Source of the DNA: Leishmania martiniquensis | Taxonomy: Eukaryota; Euglenozoa; Kinetoplastea; Trypanosomatida; Trypanosomatidae | Length of the DNA: 64,000 nucleotides | Direction: 5' to 3' | Assembly: GCF_017916325.1 (NCBI RefSeq) | Contig: NC_090170.1 | Coordinates: 1,304,001 to 1,368,000 of the forward strand | Shown: positions 21,152-31,709 of the stretch, one piece after another | Numbering within the stretch: the first letter of the stretch is position 1 | How the letters are laid out: each line of letters begins with the position of its first letter | Translations under genes and position numbers: made by a program | Notes under the pieces: generated by a model | Database searches by the model: none | What the model saw: the letters and a program-made list of their open reading frames with translations, nothing else | What the model was told of the DNA's origin: nothing

Positions 21152-22007
21152 CTTTGAGGCTGCGTGTGTGCGTATGTGTGTCGGTGTATGCTTGATGGAG
21201 GTGAGCGGGTCGGCCCACCCCCACCCTCAGGTTAGCGGTACTCTGATGAGGTAAGCGCATGGCATGGAGTCACGAAAGCACGAAGAGAAGAGGGGAGTGA
21301 AGGTGACCTGCTCAGCATGCATAGTGCGTCACCGCCCAGATGAAGCTGTCGAAGCAGCTGGAGGGAGGGAGGGAGGTGCAGCAGAAGACGAGCCACATAC
21401 CCTTGACGGGTTGAGGAGCTGCCTCCGCTTTCCTGCAGCTTGAGGCGGCACCGTTGTGTTGTGCAGCAAGCCCTTTTTTTTCCGAGGATGGGAGAGCGTC
21501 CTCACCATCTAGCGAGCTTTGCGTCGTGGTGGACGTTTCCTTGCAGTGGTGTCTTCGTGTTAGGAGTGTCGTGATGAGGCGAAAGCGAAAGGCAGGTGTG
21601 TGTGTGTGAAGGGGGGGAGGTGGGTGCATACTTTACGGTTGCGAGGATGCGGTGTCGCTTTACGAGAAATCAAAAGATATGTTGGGAGTTAATGTGCTGC
21701 GTTTACAAGTTATGCACCCCAGATGAAGAGGGAAAACCGATCGAGTAGCTCAAAAGTGTTGGCAGCACGAAGTAGAAAAAGGGGGGTTGGGAGGTTGGTT
21801 GGGGGTAGACGGCAGTCTACAACTTACCATACGCGGCTCCTCCTTCTCTTGCCCTCTTCCCCTACTCAACCCTTCTCTCTTCCCCATCCCACTCACACAC
21901 CATAACCCACACCAGCATACCGAACCGCGGAGAGCGGGTGCGTTCCGTTTTTTTTTCCCCGTTTACACGGGGAGGTTGAGGCGAGGAAACGCGCGATGCC
22001 CATTCAC
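21152..22007. other. intergenic region between Trm732 and RsmI-like genes
   Basis: About 0.86 kb of UTR sequence. It has a short TG run at 21,597-21,609 and G-rich runs near 21,610-21,630 and 21,780-21,810. No gene recognised. Confidence 0.6.
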
Positions 22008-25000
22008 CTACTCCAGGAAGCGGTCATACACTGAGAAGCAGGCCGCCTTGGTGGCGGAACCGCTGAGGGCACCGCCCAAGATGTGCGCCGCGAGCTGTGA
22101 TAGCACTGTCTTCTCCGCAAACATGTTTGCCGCTTCCTTCTGGAACAGGACATCGTCGTCATCGCTACCGGAGGCACCCTCGTCCTCACCATCGTCCTCC
22201 GCTGTCGCGGCCGCCATGACAGCTGACGCGCTTGTCGATGAGTCCGTCAGGGACATGAAAAACTGAAGTGCGTCGGTACCAGACAAGAGGCCAATGTCGT
22301 GCAGCCGGCGCAGCAGGCGCACAACCGCGAGCAGGCAGGACACTTGGTCTCGGGGCGCTGCGTGTGCGCCCCACATGCAGTGAGAGGAGATAGTCGCAGC
22401 TGCTTCGCGAATTTCGGACGCGTCATCCACAAGCAGCCGAAACAGAACGAAAAAGAGGGTGGCAGCACTTGCCGGGCATGTCGATGGCGCCGATGACGCT
22501 GCGACAACGACGCTGCCGCGCAAGAAGGACTGCGCTGTGCGCAATGCTGTAATGACCCCGAAGCGCGACTCCAACGGCTGCTCCGGCTCGCAGTAGTGTG
22601 ACAAGAGATGCGCAACGGTAGGGGACACAGCGTGGGTACCAGAGACCAGCATGTCGTGCGTTGTGATGAAGTTGAGCGCCGCACTGCACGCATCCGAGTT
22701 ATGCTGCAGCGTCGCCGTCGCGGAGTCGTCGCTCTCGGAAGACGGAGTAAGTAAAGCAACAAGCGCTGTGTATAGCTGCCCTGTGGCAAGAGAGGCAGTG
22801 GAGTCCGAGACCGTCGCGTTCGACGGGTCTGCGGCCGACGCGGAAGTCAGTTCTCCTGCGTCGAGGGCCGAGAGGCCAGATGGATGAGGTGTAGCAGCGA
22901 TCGTGCCGGTCACTCTGTCCCTCAGCGTCATGATCATGGCAGCAAAATGCACGTGCGAGGCGAACTGCCCCCACGCAACGCACCCCATTGCCGCACCTGT
23001 CCACGGCAAGGCGCCTGCAGCACCGCCAAGCAGCTCCCTCAGCGACTGCAGCGCCAGCCGTGAAACATCGCAGTGAAGTTCTCGTGACAGCACGTGCAGC
23101 ACCGCCGCCACGTCGGTCGGGGTGAGGAGATTGGCCGCCCCCGCATAGTACTGGAGCTGTGTCATGATCCACGAGATGAGGTTGTGCTCGCCCCGCCGGA
23201 TGCTAAGTGAGGCGGCCTCCTTCACCAGCAATTCCGCTAACCGCTCCTGCTCCGCCCCAGTCCAATGCCCGATAGGGGCGGTGTCACGCTGCATCGCCAA
23301 AAACACAAGCGCAGCACTAACACCATCCATAACGCTGCCACGCTCCATCGTCACATACCGCGCGGCCACGTAAGCACTCATGGCCTCAATGCACATGCCA
23401 CGCAGGGCGTTTTGCCGGTCTGGGCTTAGCCTGTGTCGTGGACCGTAAAAGACGATGTCTGCCAATAGAGCAAAGAGTGACGCCGCTACGGTGGCGCTCA
23501 CAGCGCAGGCCTTGACAAGCCTTTTCCGACAAGAGAGAATGACTTCGCTAATGGCGTGAAGAACCTTCTCAGCGGTTGTCGCTGTGGCGTAGCTGCTGCG
23601 CTTCTGTCGGTAGTGGCGTCGCAGGGTGCCGACGTACTGAGCGTGGAACTGAAGCAGCTGCAGCACCGCACCATGACATGAATTCAAGCCTCCGCGAGCG
23701 ACGCACTCACGTTGATCGAGAAGGCCAGTGCGCTTTGCGTAGTCTGTCGGAGTATGAGACAGCTGTAGCGGCTTAAGCGACAGGCCACGCCGCGTCCGCG
23801 CGATCGTCCTCTCGAGCGCGGAGAGCGGCACTAAACAGCACAGGGCCACTGCGCTAGCAGAGCGAACCATCAAACTGGGCGAGTTGGCGCACTGCATCAC
23901 AGCCTCTGTCATCCGGGCCACGTCATCCGATTCGCCGTCGGTGACCTTGGTAATGAGGTGCGGCGGATCTGGCGAGAGCATCGACAGAAGCTGCAGGACC
24001 GGGAAAAGGGCGACGTTGACCTCGGCAGTGGATGCAGCACCGCCGTGCTCACCCTGCACTTCCTGGCATAACCGGTTGTCTCTCGTCAACTCCGCGTACG
24101 CGTAGGCGACGCCGCGCGGCATGCGCTTGGCAACGTCGTGCAGCGAGGTGTTCACGCCAGAGCCGCCCGTCGATGGGTGTTCACCGACAAAACGGTGGAT
24201 GACGGCAGAGAAGAGCATAAGCGAGCTGTTGCGCGTGTACCAACTGGCGTCGTGGAAGCCCTCTGTGGCCAATGAGAACGCCTCCTCAATGTACGCAACA
24301 GTGCGGTCAGAAAACACTTTGTCCTCGAAGATGAACTTCATCACGTTAAGCGCGTTAGAGCGCTGACTACGCCGCACCGTCTCCGAAGCGGCCTCACCAA
24401 GCACTGCTTCAGAGCCACAGAGGGTCTGCGTAGCAGCGATGTCGCCGCGCGCGACGCACAGAAGTCGCCTCATGGCTGATGGAAAGAGGCAGTACGGCAC
24501 TGCCGTGTCTTCCGCCTCCAGCACTGCCAGGATAGCGTGCGGAAGCCCTTGGCTGCGCCGCAACGCGCGAGCCACGTCTCCAGATGCAACGCCCTCGGGC
24601 CCCAACAAGTAGTCGAGAATCTCTCCAGGTAGCTGGTAGAAGAGCGCTTGGCGCGAGCGTACTAGCGCGGCAGCGAGGGCTTTGAGCGCCTCGCGGGCGC
24701 ACCGCATCACGCCATTGTGCTTCGTGAGGAGTAGTGCATGCACCAGCTCGTAGGCGGCGGTGCGGACATCGGCGAACGGCATGGCGTGTACCGGCCGTAC
24801 CTTCAAGAGGCGCGTGATGGAGCTCGCAGCGACGCGCATGCTGAGCCAGGTGTTGTTCACCACTCCTCGCATCACCGACTCCGCCTCGGGTCGACTAGGG
24901 TCGTAGACGTGGCCGCGGCAGTCCACGACCTCGTCCATCATCATCGACGCCGTAGCGCCGGTAGTCACTGTCTCCGTCCCCACCAGTGAGCTGCACGTGC

Positions 25001-28000
25001 GCAGGACAAGGGAGCTAAACTGCAAGAGGCTCGTGCACGCCAGTGTCAGCAGCGGCGACGGGGAGGCCGCGGCAGCTTGGCGCTCGGCAGCTGCCATGAG
25101 ACTTAGCAACTCCGCACAAAGCGAGAGGGAGCCGTGGAGCGGATTTGCCTGAATGTAGGCGTATGCCTTCGTGCCACGCATCGAGCTCATGTCCATACAC
25201 TTGCGCTCCACAGTCGCACGTTCTCGCTGCAACAGGCCACAGAGACGCTCTAGTTCCTCCAGCGGATCCGGCTTCGCGCCCCCCTGTGTCTCCTCTGGTA
25301 GGCTGTTGAAGATAAGAAACCGCCACACAGCACCCTCAGCGTTGCGGAACGTCTGCGCGCGGAGCAGATCTTGGTGAGCCTGCGCCACCAGTGAAGGCCC
25401 AGAGAGATGGCTAGCGCTCTCAGCGCCGCTAGTCGCCTTCTGCACCGCCGTTGGGGCCAACTCACTGAAGGTTAGCAGTAGTTCTCGAGCGCTCTCACGT
25501 GCCTGCGACCAGCCATCCGACAGCGAGGCAAGGAGGGATGGTACGACACAGAGTTGCAGCAGCGGCAGCACGTCGACACCGCACATCCGCTCGGTCGTGA
25601 CGCCGCATTCCACAGCCTCCTTGGCCATGCGGGTGCGCAGCCCTTGCAAAAGAATGGAGTACCCCATCATGGCCGTCACCCGCCGCTCCACCGAGAGCCC
25701 GGCGCCCGCGTGCACCTTCGCGCCAATGTTCTCGGCAAAGATACGTGATAGGCGACTGCAATGGTCCATCACCGCTACCCGATATGCCGTTGTACCTAGC
25801 TCTAACTCAGAGTCGGAGCCACCGGCAGAAGCCGCCCCCAGTGCCGCTACGCCAGCGCCTTGGGCAGCCGCATCAGCGGCTCCTTGACGCTCACTCTTCT
25901 TCTGCTCACGCTCGGGCGCCGCCGAGGCGGCCGCCGACGCTCTACACTGAGGTTTGCTGGCACAGGTTTCCATGAGACGGCGCACCCACTTCTTCAGCAT
26001 CTCTAGCAGTCCCTTGCGTGCGGTGCTGTCGCCGCCGAGGTGCGTGTTTAAGACGAGGTATTCCTCTACCCTGCGCATCTGCCACGGCTGCACGGCTTGA
26101 ATCTTCTTCACACCGAGTACACAGAGACACAGGGCCGTGTTGCGCACATCATAGTTGAGGCTGCGACTACCTTCCTCGAGCACCCGCAGTACAGTGCTAC
26201 CAGGGGCAAGGTACGGCATAATGTCCACGCCGACGCCGCGCGCGCGAGCAATCACCTCGACGACGCCTTGTTCAACCCGTTCGCGACCCGCCGCTTCCAG
26301 GGGGCACATCGATGAGGGCTGTTCCTCAGAGTCGCTGTCCAGGTGTTCGGTCACGGCGGCCAGTATGCTGTGCAGGCATGTCGGGTCTTGCTTCACCAAG
26401 GGTGCCACGAAGTGGGCGGTTATGTGCGAGATGTTGACTGCCTCGCTCACGTTAGAAGAAACGCCGACGTAGCCTTTCACTGCGATGGCACGTGCTAGGG
26501 GGACAATGATCCCGCATCGCATGATATGTGCCGCTGCTTCGCCCTCACAGCTGCAGCCGGCGATGGCAGAGTCTGGTGGTGCCTTGGCAATGCCTCGTGC
26601 CAAGTGCGCAAAGACGTCACCAGCTACGTTGCCTATCTTGTGATTGCTTGCCCCTGTCAGAAGGGTGCGGGAGAAAGCGGAAACGGCATCTGCCGCGGAG
26701 GAAGGGCAGCCATAGTGACGCTGCAGCACCGCGACGAAGTCGCCAAGAGGCATCATGGAGAGCAGCCCAAGAAGTGCGTGGTACTTGCCACGGCGCTCTG
26801 CCTGGGTGTGCAGGATCTGAGTGAGCGTCACTGAGGTGTCAGCGCTGCGGTCGAGCTGCTCGCCAGTTGCATGTGAGGCGCTGCCGCGAAGCACCGCGTG
26901 TATCGCCAAAATCTCCCCGTATGTGCTGTAGAGGGCGCCGGACATCTGCTGTGTGCCGTCATCCCAGAGCGCCATGATGAGCTGAGTCGCGTAGGAGAGC
27001 GCGTGCTGCAACTTCGGTGGCGAGGTGCAGAGAGAGGAGAGGTGGCAGTGAAGCGCTGCTGCCTCGCACGCCTTCCATGCAGTAGACGCTGACTGAGGCG
27101 GCGAGCAAGCCAGTTTCGTGGGACCTTCGGGGCCTCCGTCCTTCGTCATCTGCGCGAGCACCTCGGCGGCGCTTCTCAGAACCGAGCTCACGTGGCGCAC
27201 GATGCTGTCCACCGTCTGAATAGCCATGAATCGTGCCTCCGGCTCTTGCACGGCGTTGCAGTACTGCTGGGCCGCCTGCAAAATAATGTCATAGGCCACG
27301 ACAATCCCATGAGAGATGCCGTTCGGCCCTACTGTCACCGCACTCGCCGACAGAGAGGTCCAAGGAAGAGGCGTCAGAAGGAGGCCCAGCGACATCCAAT
27401 CCCCGCGTATCGGTACCGACATGTGGGCCAGAATGCCCTTGAAGAGCGCAAAACAGCCGTTGGCTGTAAAGTGGGAGAAAACATCGTGCAGAGCCGTGGC
27501 TCCAGCGCCACCATCAGCCTCCGCGGACTCTCGCGGGTTCGCTGCTGACACGATACGCAGAGCCACGTCTGCCTGCGCAAAGAGGCGGGCGAGTGACAAC
27601 GCAGCAGGCTTCTTACTCGGTTGCACGTCAGGGGTGCCGTTGAGGGCCGCGTCCGCGCTGAGAAGCCCGGCAGCACGACCTGCACACTGGGAGACGTTGT
27701 CGCGCAGCGCGGCGCACACGAAGGCCAGCAACCATGCGTCGCATGTGCGAACCGTCAATATCGACGCCACGAGCAGACCCACCGCGTTCAACACATCCTT
27801 CGGAAAAAGGGGCGAGTAGAGCAAGACGATGGTAGGCTGCAGCAGACGCGCCAGCTCTCGGCGCACATGGTGGCCAGCAGCGTCAGATGCCACCTCAAGC
27901 GCCAGCGAGTCTATGTACTTGTGGATGTACGCGGCGACAACGCGGACGCAGAAGCGAATGTGCTCGAGATCCTCGCCAAAGACAGCACCTGCGCCGGCGT

Positions 28001-28964
28001 CATTCTGTAAGGGTGGCAGCGGTGCCGCCGCCGTCAAAACGTCGTCGTGGGTCACATTCTCATTGGTAACATTTTGCGCCGCATCGCTGCTGAGACGCAA
28101 CGGCGCGCCTGTGCCGTCGCTCGCACTCGTAGCGGTGTTCGCCTGGGGACGACTGTGGCGAGTTGCGTTAATGACGACCCACTGGAAGCTGTCCGCGAGC
28201 ATGGGCAGGGCCTTAAGAAACGTGTCCTTGAAAATGCCAGGCATCATAGGCATTAGTGTAGTACTTATTCCATCGATCGTGTTCAAGAAATTTAGCACCC
28301 GATCGCGTTCAGCGCTGTAGTCGCCACCGCCCGGTGCGGCAGTGATGATGCAACCCTGGTCCCTCAACTTGCAGGAGAAGTAAACCGCAGCGGAAGCCTC
28401 GAAGTCGTCTTTACCGATAGCAGGGCCCGCAGCACGCCTCATGGCTGTAGCGACATCTGCCTCCGAAGATTTGGCGCAGCGCAGGACGCGTGCAACGTAC
28501 ATTTCACGCACAGCCGCCTCCGCGGCGGCGTCGGGTGACGGCAGAAGTGTCCGCAGCAGAGTCATGAGCGCTCGGTGCAGATAGCGCACGCGGCAGTCGA
28601 GGAGCATCGGCAGCACCGCCTCTAGTGCTAGATTGCGGCCCCACGAGTAGAGCTCGCCAGTCGACTCAGTGAGAATGGCCGCCACCTCAGACTTGAGGAT
28701 CTCCCGTATCGCGCCCGTTATTTTCGAAATGGCGTGCAGCTGCTGCTCCGGGGTAAGAGAGAGCTGAACGAGCTCCTGCAGCGCAGTGTTCGTCACGCGC
28801 ACTAGCTTGGCCGCAAGCGATGAAGACGGCGCTGCAGCCAGAAGAGCTCGCACCACCTGCTCCAGAGCTTTTTGTAGATCCTTCGGCACATCAGAGGTGC
28901 TTTGAAGGTCAGGGCGACGCTGGCGACGCCGCATAAGCGCCACCCTTGCTGCCTCATCTGCCAT
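22008..28964 (-). CDS. TRM732: THADA/Trm732-family protein (DUF2428), tRNA 2'-O-methylation cofactor
   Basis: A 2,318-residue helical-repeat protein, the largest gene in the window. Yeast Trm732 (human THADA) is the non-catalytic partner of the FtsJ-type methyltransferase Trm7, needed for Nm32 in the tRNA anticodon loop. The DUF2428 core is recognisable: VDCRGHVYDPSRPEAESVM (residue about 1,340) followed by NNTWLSMRVAASSIT; RRSQGLPHAILAVLEAE (about 1,475); then NALNVMKFIFEDKVFSDRT and FHDASWYTRNSSLMLFSA (about 1,535-1,585), and FPVLQLLSMLSPDPPH. The remainder is HEAT/ARM-like helical sequence with a few low-complexity linkers (for example Ala/Gln/Glu-rich near 1,010-1,050). The start MADEAARVALMRR at 28964 is the first plausible ATG; the frame upstream to 29177 is basic and UTR-like, and residue 11 is an alternative start. 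No targeting signal is seen. The family call is firm and the tRNA role is inferred from homologues. Confidence 0.87.
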   Translation of the reverse strand: MADEAARVALMRRRQRRPDLQSTSDVPKDLQKALEQVVRALLAAAPSSSLAAKLVRVTNTALQELVQLSLTPEQQLHAISKITGAIREILKSEVAAILTESTGELYSWGRNLALEAVLPMLLDCRVRYLHRALMTLLRTLLPSPDAAAEAAVREMYVARVLRCAKSSEADVATAMRRAAGPAIGKDDFEASAAVYFSCKLRDQGCIITAAPGGGDYSAERDRVLNFLNTIDGISTTLMPMMPGIFKDTFLKALPMLADSFQWVVINATRHSRPQANTATSASDGTGAPLRLSSDAAQNVTNENVTHDDVLTAAAPLPPLQNDAGAGAVFGEDLEHIRFCVRVVAAYIHKYIDSLALEVASDAAGHHVRRELARLLQPTIVLLYSPLFPKDVLNAVGLLVASILTVRTCDAWLLAFVCAALRDNVSQCAGRAAGLLSADAALNGTPDVQPSKKPAALSLARLFAQADVALRIVSAANPRESAEADGGAGATALHDVFSHFTANGCFALFKGILAHMSVPIRGDWMSLGLLLTPLPWTSLSASAVTVGPNGISHGIVVAYDIILQAAQQYCNAVQEPEARFMAIQTVDSIVRHVSSVLRSAAEVLAQMTKDGGPEGPTKLACSPPQSASTAWKACEAAALHCHLSSLCTSPPKLQHALSYATQLIMALWDDGTQQMSGALYSTYGEILAIHAVLRGSASHATGEQLDRSADTSVTLTQILHTQAERRGKYHALLGLLSMMPLGDFVAVLQRHYGCPSSAADAVSAFSRTLLTGASNHKIGNVAGDVFAHLARGIAKAPPDSAIAGCSCEGEAAAHIMRCGIIVPLARAIAVKGYVGVSSNVSEAVNISHITAHFVAPLVKQDPTCLHSILAAVTEHLDSDSEEQPSSMCPLEAAGRERVEQGVVEVIARARGVGVDIMPYLAPGSTVLRVLEEGSRSLNYDVRNTALCLCVLGVKKIQAVQPWQMRRVEEYLVLNTHLGGDSTARKGLLEMLKKWVRRLMETCASKPQCRASAAASAAPEREQKKSERQGAADAAAQGAGVAALGAASAGGSDSELELGTTAYRVAVMDHCSRLSRIFAENIGAKVHAGAGLSVERRVTAMMGYSILLQGLRTRMAKEAVECGVTTERMCGVDVLPLLQLCVVPSLLASLSDGWSQARESARELLLTFSELAPTAVQKATSGAESASHLSGPSLVAQAHQDLLRAQTFRNAEGAVWRFLIFNSLPEETQGGAKPDPLEELERLCGLLQRERATVERKCMDMSSMRGTKAYAYIQANPLHGSLSLCAELLSLMAAAERQAAAASPSPLLTLACTSLLQFSSLVLRTCSSLVGTETVTTGATASMMMDEVVDCRGHVYDPSRPEAESVMRGVVNNTWLSMRVAASSITRLLKVRPVHAMPFADVRTAAYELVHALLLTKHNGVMRCAREALKALAAALVRSRQALFYQLPGEILDYLLGPEGVASGDVARALRRSQGLPHAILAVLEAEDTAVPYCLFPSAMRRLLCVARGDIAATQTLCGSEAVLGEAASETVRRSQRSNALNVMKFIFEDKVFSDRTVAYIEEAFSLATEGFHDASWYTRNSSLMLFSAVIHRFVGEHPSTGGSGVNTSLHDVAKRMPRGVAYAYAELTRDNRLCQEVQGEHGGAASTAEVNVALFPVLQLLSMLSPDPPHLITKVTDGESDDVARMTEAVMQCANSPSLMVRSASAVALCCLVPLSALERTIARTRRGLSLKPLQLSHTPTDYAKRTGLLDQRECVARGGLNSCHGAVLQLLQFHAQYVGTLRRHYRQKRSSYATATTAEKVLHAISEVILSCRKRLVKACAVSATVAASLFALLADIVFYGPRHRLSPDRQNALRGMCIEAMSAYVAARYVTMERGSVMDGVSAALVFLAMQRDTAPIGHWTGAEQERLAELLVKEAASLSIRRGEHNLISWIMTQLQYYAGAANLLTPTDVAAVLHVLSRELHCDVSRLALQSLRELLGGAAGALPWTGAAMGCVAWGQFASHVHFAAMIMTLRDRVTGTIAATPHPSGLSALDAGELTSASAADPSNATVSDSTASLATGQLYTALVALLTPSSESDDSATATLQHNSDACSAALNFITTHDMLVSGTHAVSPTVAHLLSHYCEPEQPLESRFGVITALRTAQSFLRGSVVVAASSAPSTCPASAATLFFVLFRLLVDDASEIREAAATISSHCMWGAHAAPRDQVSCLLAVVRLLRRLHDIGLLSGTDALQFFMSLTDSSTSASAVMAAATAEDDGEDEGASGSDDDDVLFQKEAANMFAEKTVLSQLAAHILGGALSGSATKAACFSVYDRFLE

Positions 28965-31709
28965 GATGCGTGTCAAAAGGTAGGAGGAAAAAAAAGGAAA
29001 AGGGGCGGAGAAAATGTTGCGCTGTGAAGACGGGCGATGGTGGACCGTTGAGCGCTCCGCGGAGCTCGGCAGCGCCTCTCCTGATGTCGACGTTGCGCTT
29101 GTAGACTGCAACCCCTTCAAACGCGTTCGCGCCCGCCTGAGTCGTGCTTTCTTCACTGCGCTCTTTAGTGCCCTCACAGAGGTAACGGTCCTTTCGACTG
29201 TTAAAGCTATTTCAGTTCAGAGGGGCGGGGCACTTGCACACCTGCTGCTTACTCTTTTGGCTGCTTCTTTGCTCGCCCGCGTGTTCGGATCGCGTTATAG
29301 ACACAGAAGAGCGAGAGCTTGAGAGCGTTGAGCAGGGCGCTTCGTGAAAGAGCGCATGCATCGGTAAGCGCAGCACAATGAAAAGTTGCGCTCGTCAGTT
29401 CAGCGGCGGCGGTAGCAGCAGGAAAAGCCAGCACGATGCAGAGAGCGAGAAGGGCACGGTAGGCAGGCACGCCAACACGGAGGGGAGGAAGGAGAGACGA
29501 AAAGGAGAGGAGATGTCGAAGGATGGGTAAGCCGGAGCGCAACAAACGCATGTGTGTGTGTGGTGGGGGGACGAGAGGAGACGGGGGGGAAGAGCCTCCA
29601 TGCACACCAGCCTTCTTTTCCAGCTGCGAAGCGCACAGTCGAGAAAACAAAAAAGGCGCTGGTACCTCCGGGACACCGAGGGTCGCTACCATCCGGCCAC
29701 CTCAGCACGCTAACTCACCGCTACCCGTGGAGCAGATCAGCTGCAGCCAGCAGCCACCGGATAGAACTTACTCGCATGCGAGATGGCTGTCTTCTGTGGA
29801 TGTGAGAGGATCTTCTGCGAGCCCCCGAAGATTTCGCTCTTAGACCAACGTCACAAGCCCCCGTTGTAGTCCTCTTGTCGTCACACTCCAAACGTTTTGG
29901 TGTTCCACATATATATATATATGTACGTATATATATATGTGCGTCGGGGAATGGGACGAATGACCACTTCTTACTTACGCTGCCACGGTGAAGGTTTCGT
30001 GGGAAAGAGCTGACGCGTGTGGCGGCCGATGGAAGCGATTTCGAGCAACGGCAGCCAGCAGCGTCGGTATGCGCTTGTGTGTACGCGGGTGCGGACACCT
30101 CAGCACGCATCTAAAAAGATACACAGCAACGGCGAGAAAAAAAAGAGCCCACCATCGTCAAGAGCGGGTGCCGCGTATGCATCTTTGAGTGAAGAAGAGG
30201 TGGAAAAGGTCCCCGACATCCAACATGAAGGTCCGTTTGCCCACGTGTCTGCTGCACCGCATGGCAGCCGTCATGCCCCGTGACCTCCGGACCTCCCCCT
30301 CCCCTTTTTTCACGCTCGGCCGGGCGATGGGTGCAGTAGTGTGACGAGTCGACGCGAACATCACCCGAACGTACAGCCGACTCTGTCGCGTAAGCAGCAA
30401 CGTCGAGGATCGGTTTGTTCGCTTTAGCAGGTGTGCAGGGGAAGCCAAAACCCATGAAGATCAGCGGACTGCTCCTCGTAAAGGCTGCCTCACGTGCAGC
30501 ACGCAGACAAAAAAAAGACGGAAACACTCCACTCACCACCCCAGACTTCCCTCTTCCTCCCCCACTCTTCTTCCTGCGCCTTGCCACCTCTAGGAGAGGG
30601 GAGGGGTACCTCCGTATCACGTGCACCATTCCAAACATCACGTTCACTCGCACACACGCGCGAACGAGGACGCCCATGCATTCAAGCGCACCTCGGTATT
30701 GTCACGAAGCGCGCAAAGAGAGAGGGGAAGTGATGAGCCCCGCTCGGCACGACCGGAACGAAAGAGAGAAGCGGCGCCATATGTTGCGCGGAAGCCCTGT
30801 ATAACTGCGTCGTCGCTCAAACTGCTTTGCTTTCCGCTTTTTTTTTTGCGTTTCAACGCATGTGCCCCACCCTGCACAAAGCACCTCTGTCATTTCAACG
30901 AAGAGCACAGAGAACCACAAAGCGCGACGAGAACACAGGGACGGCTCAACGAGCAGAAAGGGAAGCTGCGACAACGATAGAGAGGGGGGGGGCAGAGAAA
31001 TGCGCGATTGGGAGGGGAGTGGGCAAGATCATTCATGCATGGATCCGTCCAACGCCACTTCATCGCATCACCGGGGCGCCTTCCCACAAGATATGACACG
31101 GTAGCCCGCCCCCTTCACGAACCACCGTGGCGCCGATAAGCTAGCTCGACTCCGCGTGCCCTTCACCCCCCGCTGCTCGCCGCCTCGCACGCCTCTGCAG
31201 GGGAAGCAAAGAGACTTGCGGTTCGGGCCGCTCACAGAGGAAAAGAAGACGAGATAATGTCGGAGAAAGGGCGGCGCATTGCATCCACACCATGCAGGAA
31301 ATGAATGCAGCGAGTCAGTCCACGTAGAAAAGAGCGTCACGCACACGCATGCACACAGACGTGCGTCGATGTGCACCGAATGCCTATTTCCCCTCCTCGG
31401 AATCTGCAGCAGTCGCCGTCATCGAATCACCTTGTAGAGGGCAGTCCTTCCACGCGTACACAAGGCACACGGGCGCGCCACTCCTTTCGTAACCGTCGCA
31501 GTAGCTCGCGCCTTCGAAGTGCAGGTGATTACGCAAGTGCATGGGTGTGATGCACCCACGCCTCAGTCTCTTCTGCATTCTTGTCTCGCCTTTTTCGTCG
31601 CCGTCATTGGAGTCTGAGTCCGTCTTATCCTCCCTGAACCGCTCTCTCATCCCCTTTCCTTAGCTCACACACACGCACACACACTCTCTGGCAGTCGTCT
31701 ACGCCATCA
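28965..31709. other. intergenic region between the DExH-like and Trm732 genes
   Basis: About 2.7 kb. It holds the 3'UTR of the DExH-like gene and the splice region of the Trm732 gene (plus-strand purine run at 28,973-29,015). A 36-nt AT-rich near-palindrome lies at about 29,907-29,942. Small minus-strand frames exist at 29,249-29,692 (147 residues, hydrophobic middle) and 31,384-31,650 (88 residues), but neither has the spacing or composition to be called. Confidence 0.55.
29907..29942. repeat. AT-repeat near-palindrome
   Basis: Two (AT)n arms separated by GTAC and bounded by CAC and GTG form an almost perfect inverted repeat that could fold into a hairpin in the transcript or extrude as DNA. 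It lies in the long UTR upstream of the Trm732 gene. No known function. Confidence 0.65.

Noticed and set aside
29249..29692. 147-residue minus frame with a hydrophobic stretch
   Set aside because: Two other frames are open over the same bases. No family resemblance, and codon content follows the UTR composition.
31384..31650. 88-residue minus frame with charged N-terminus and Cys-containing C-terminus
   Set aside because: It starts only 59 nt after the DExH-like stop codon, leaving no room for polyadenylation and trans-splicing, so it most likely lies within that 3'UTR.
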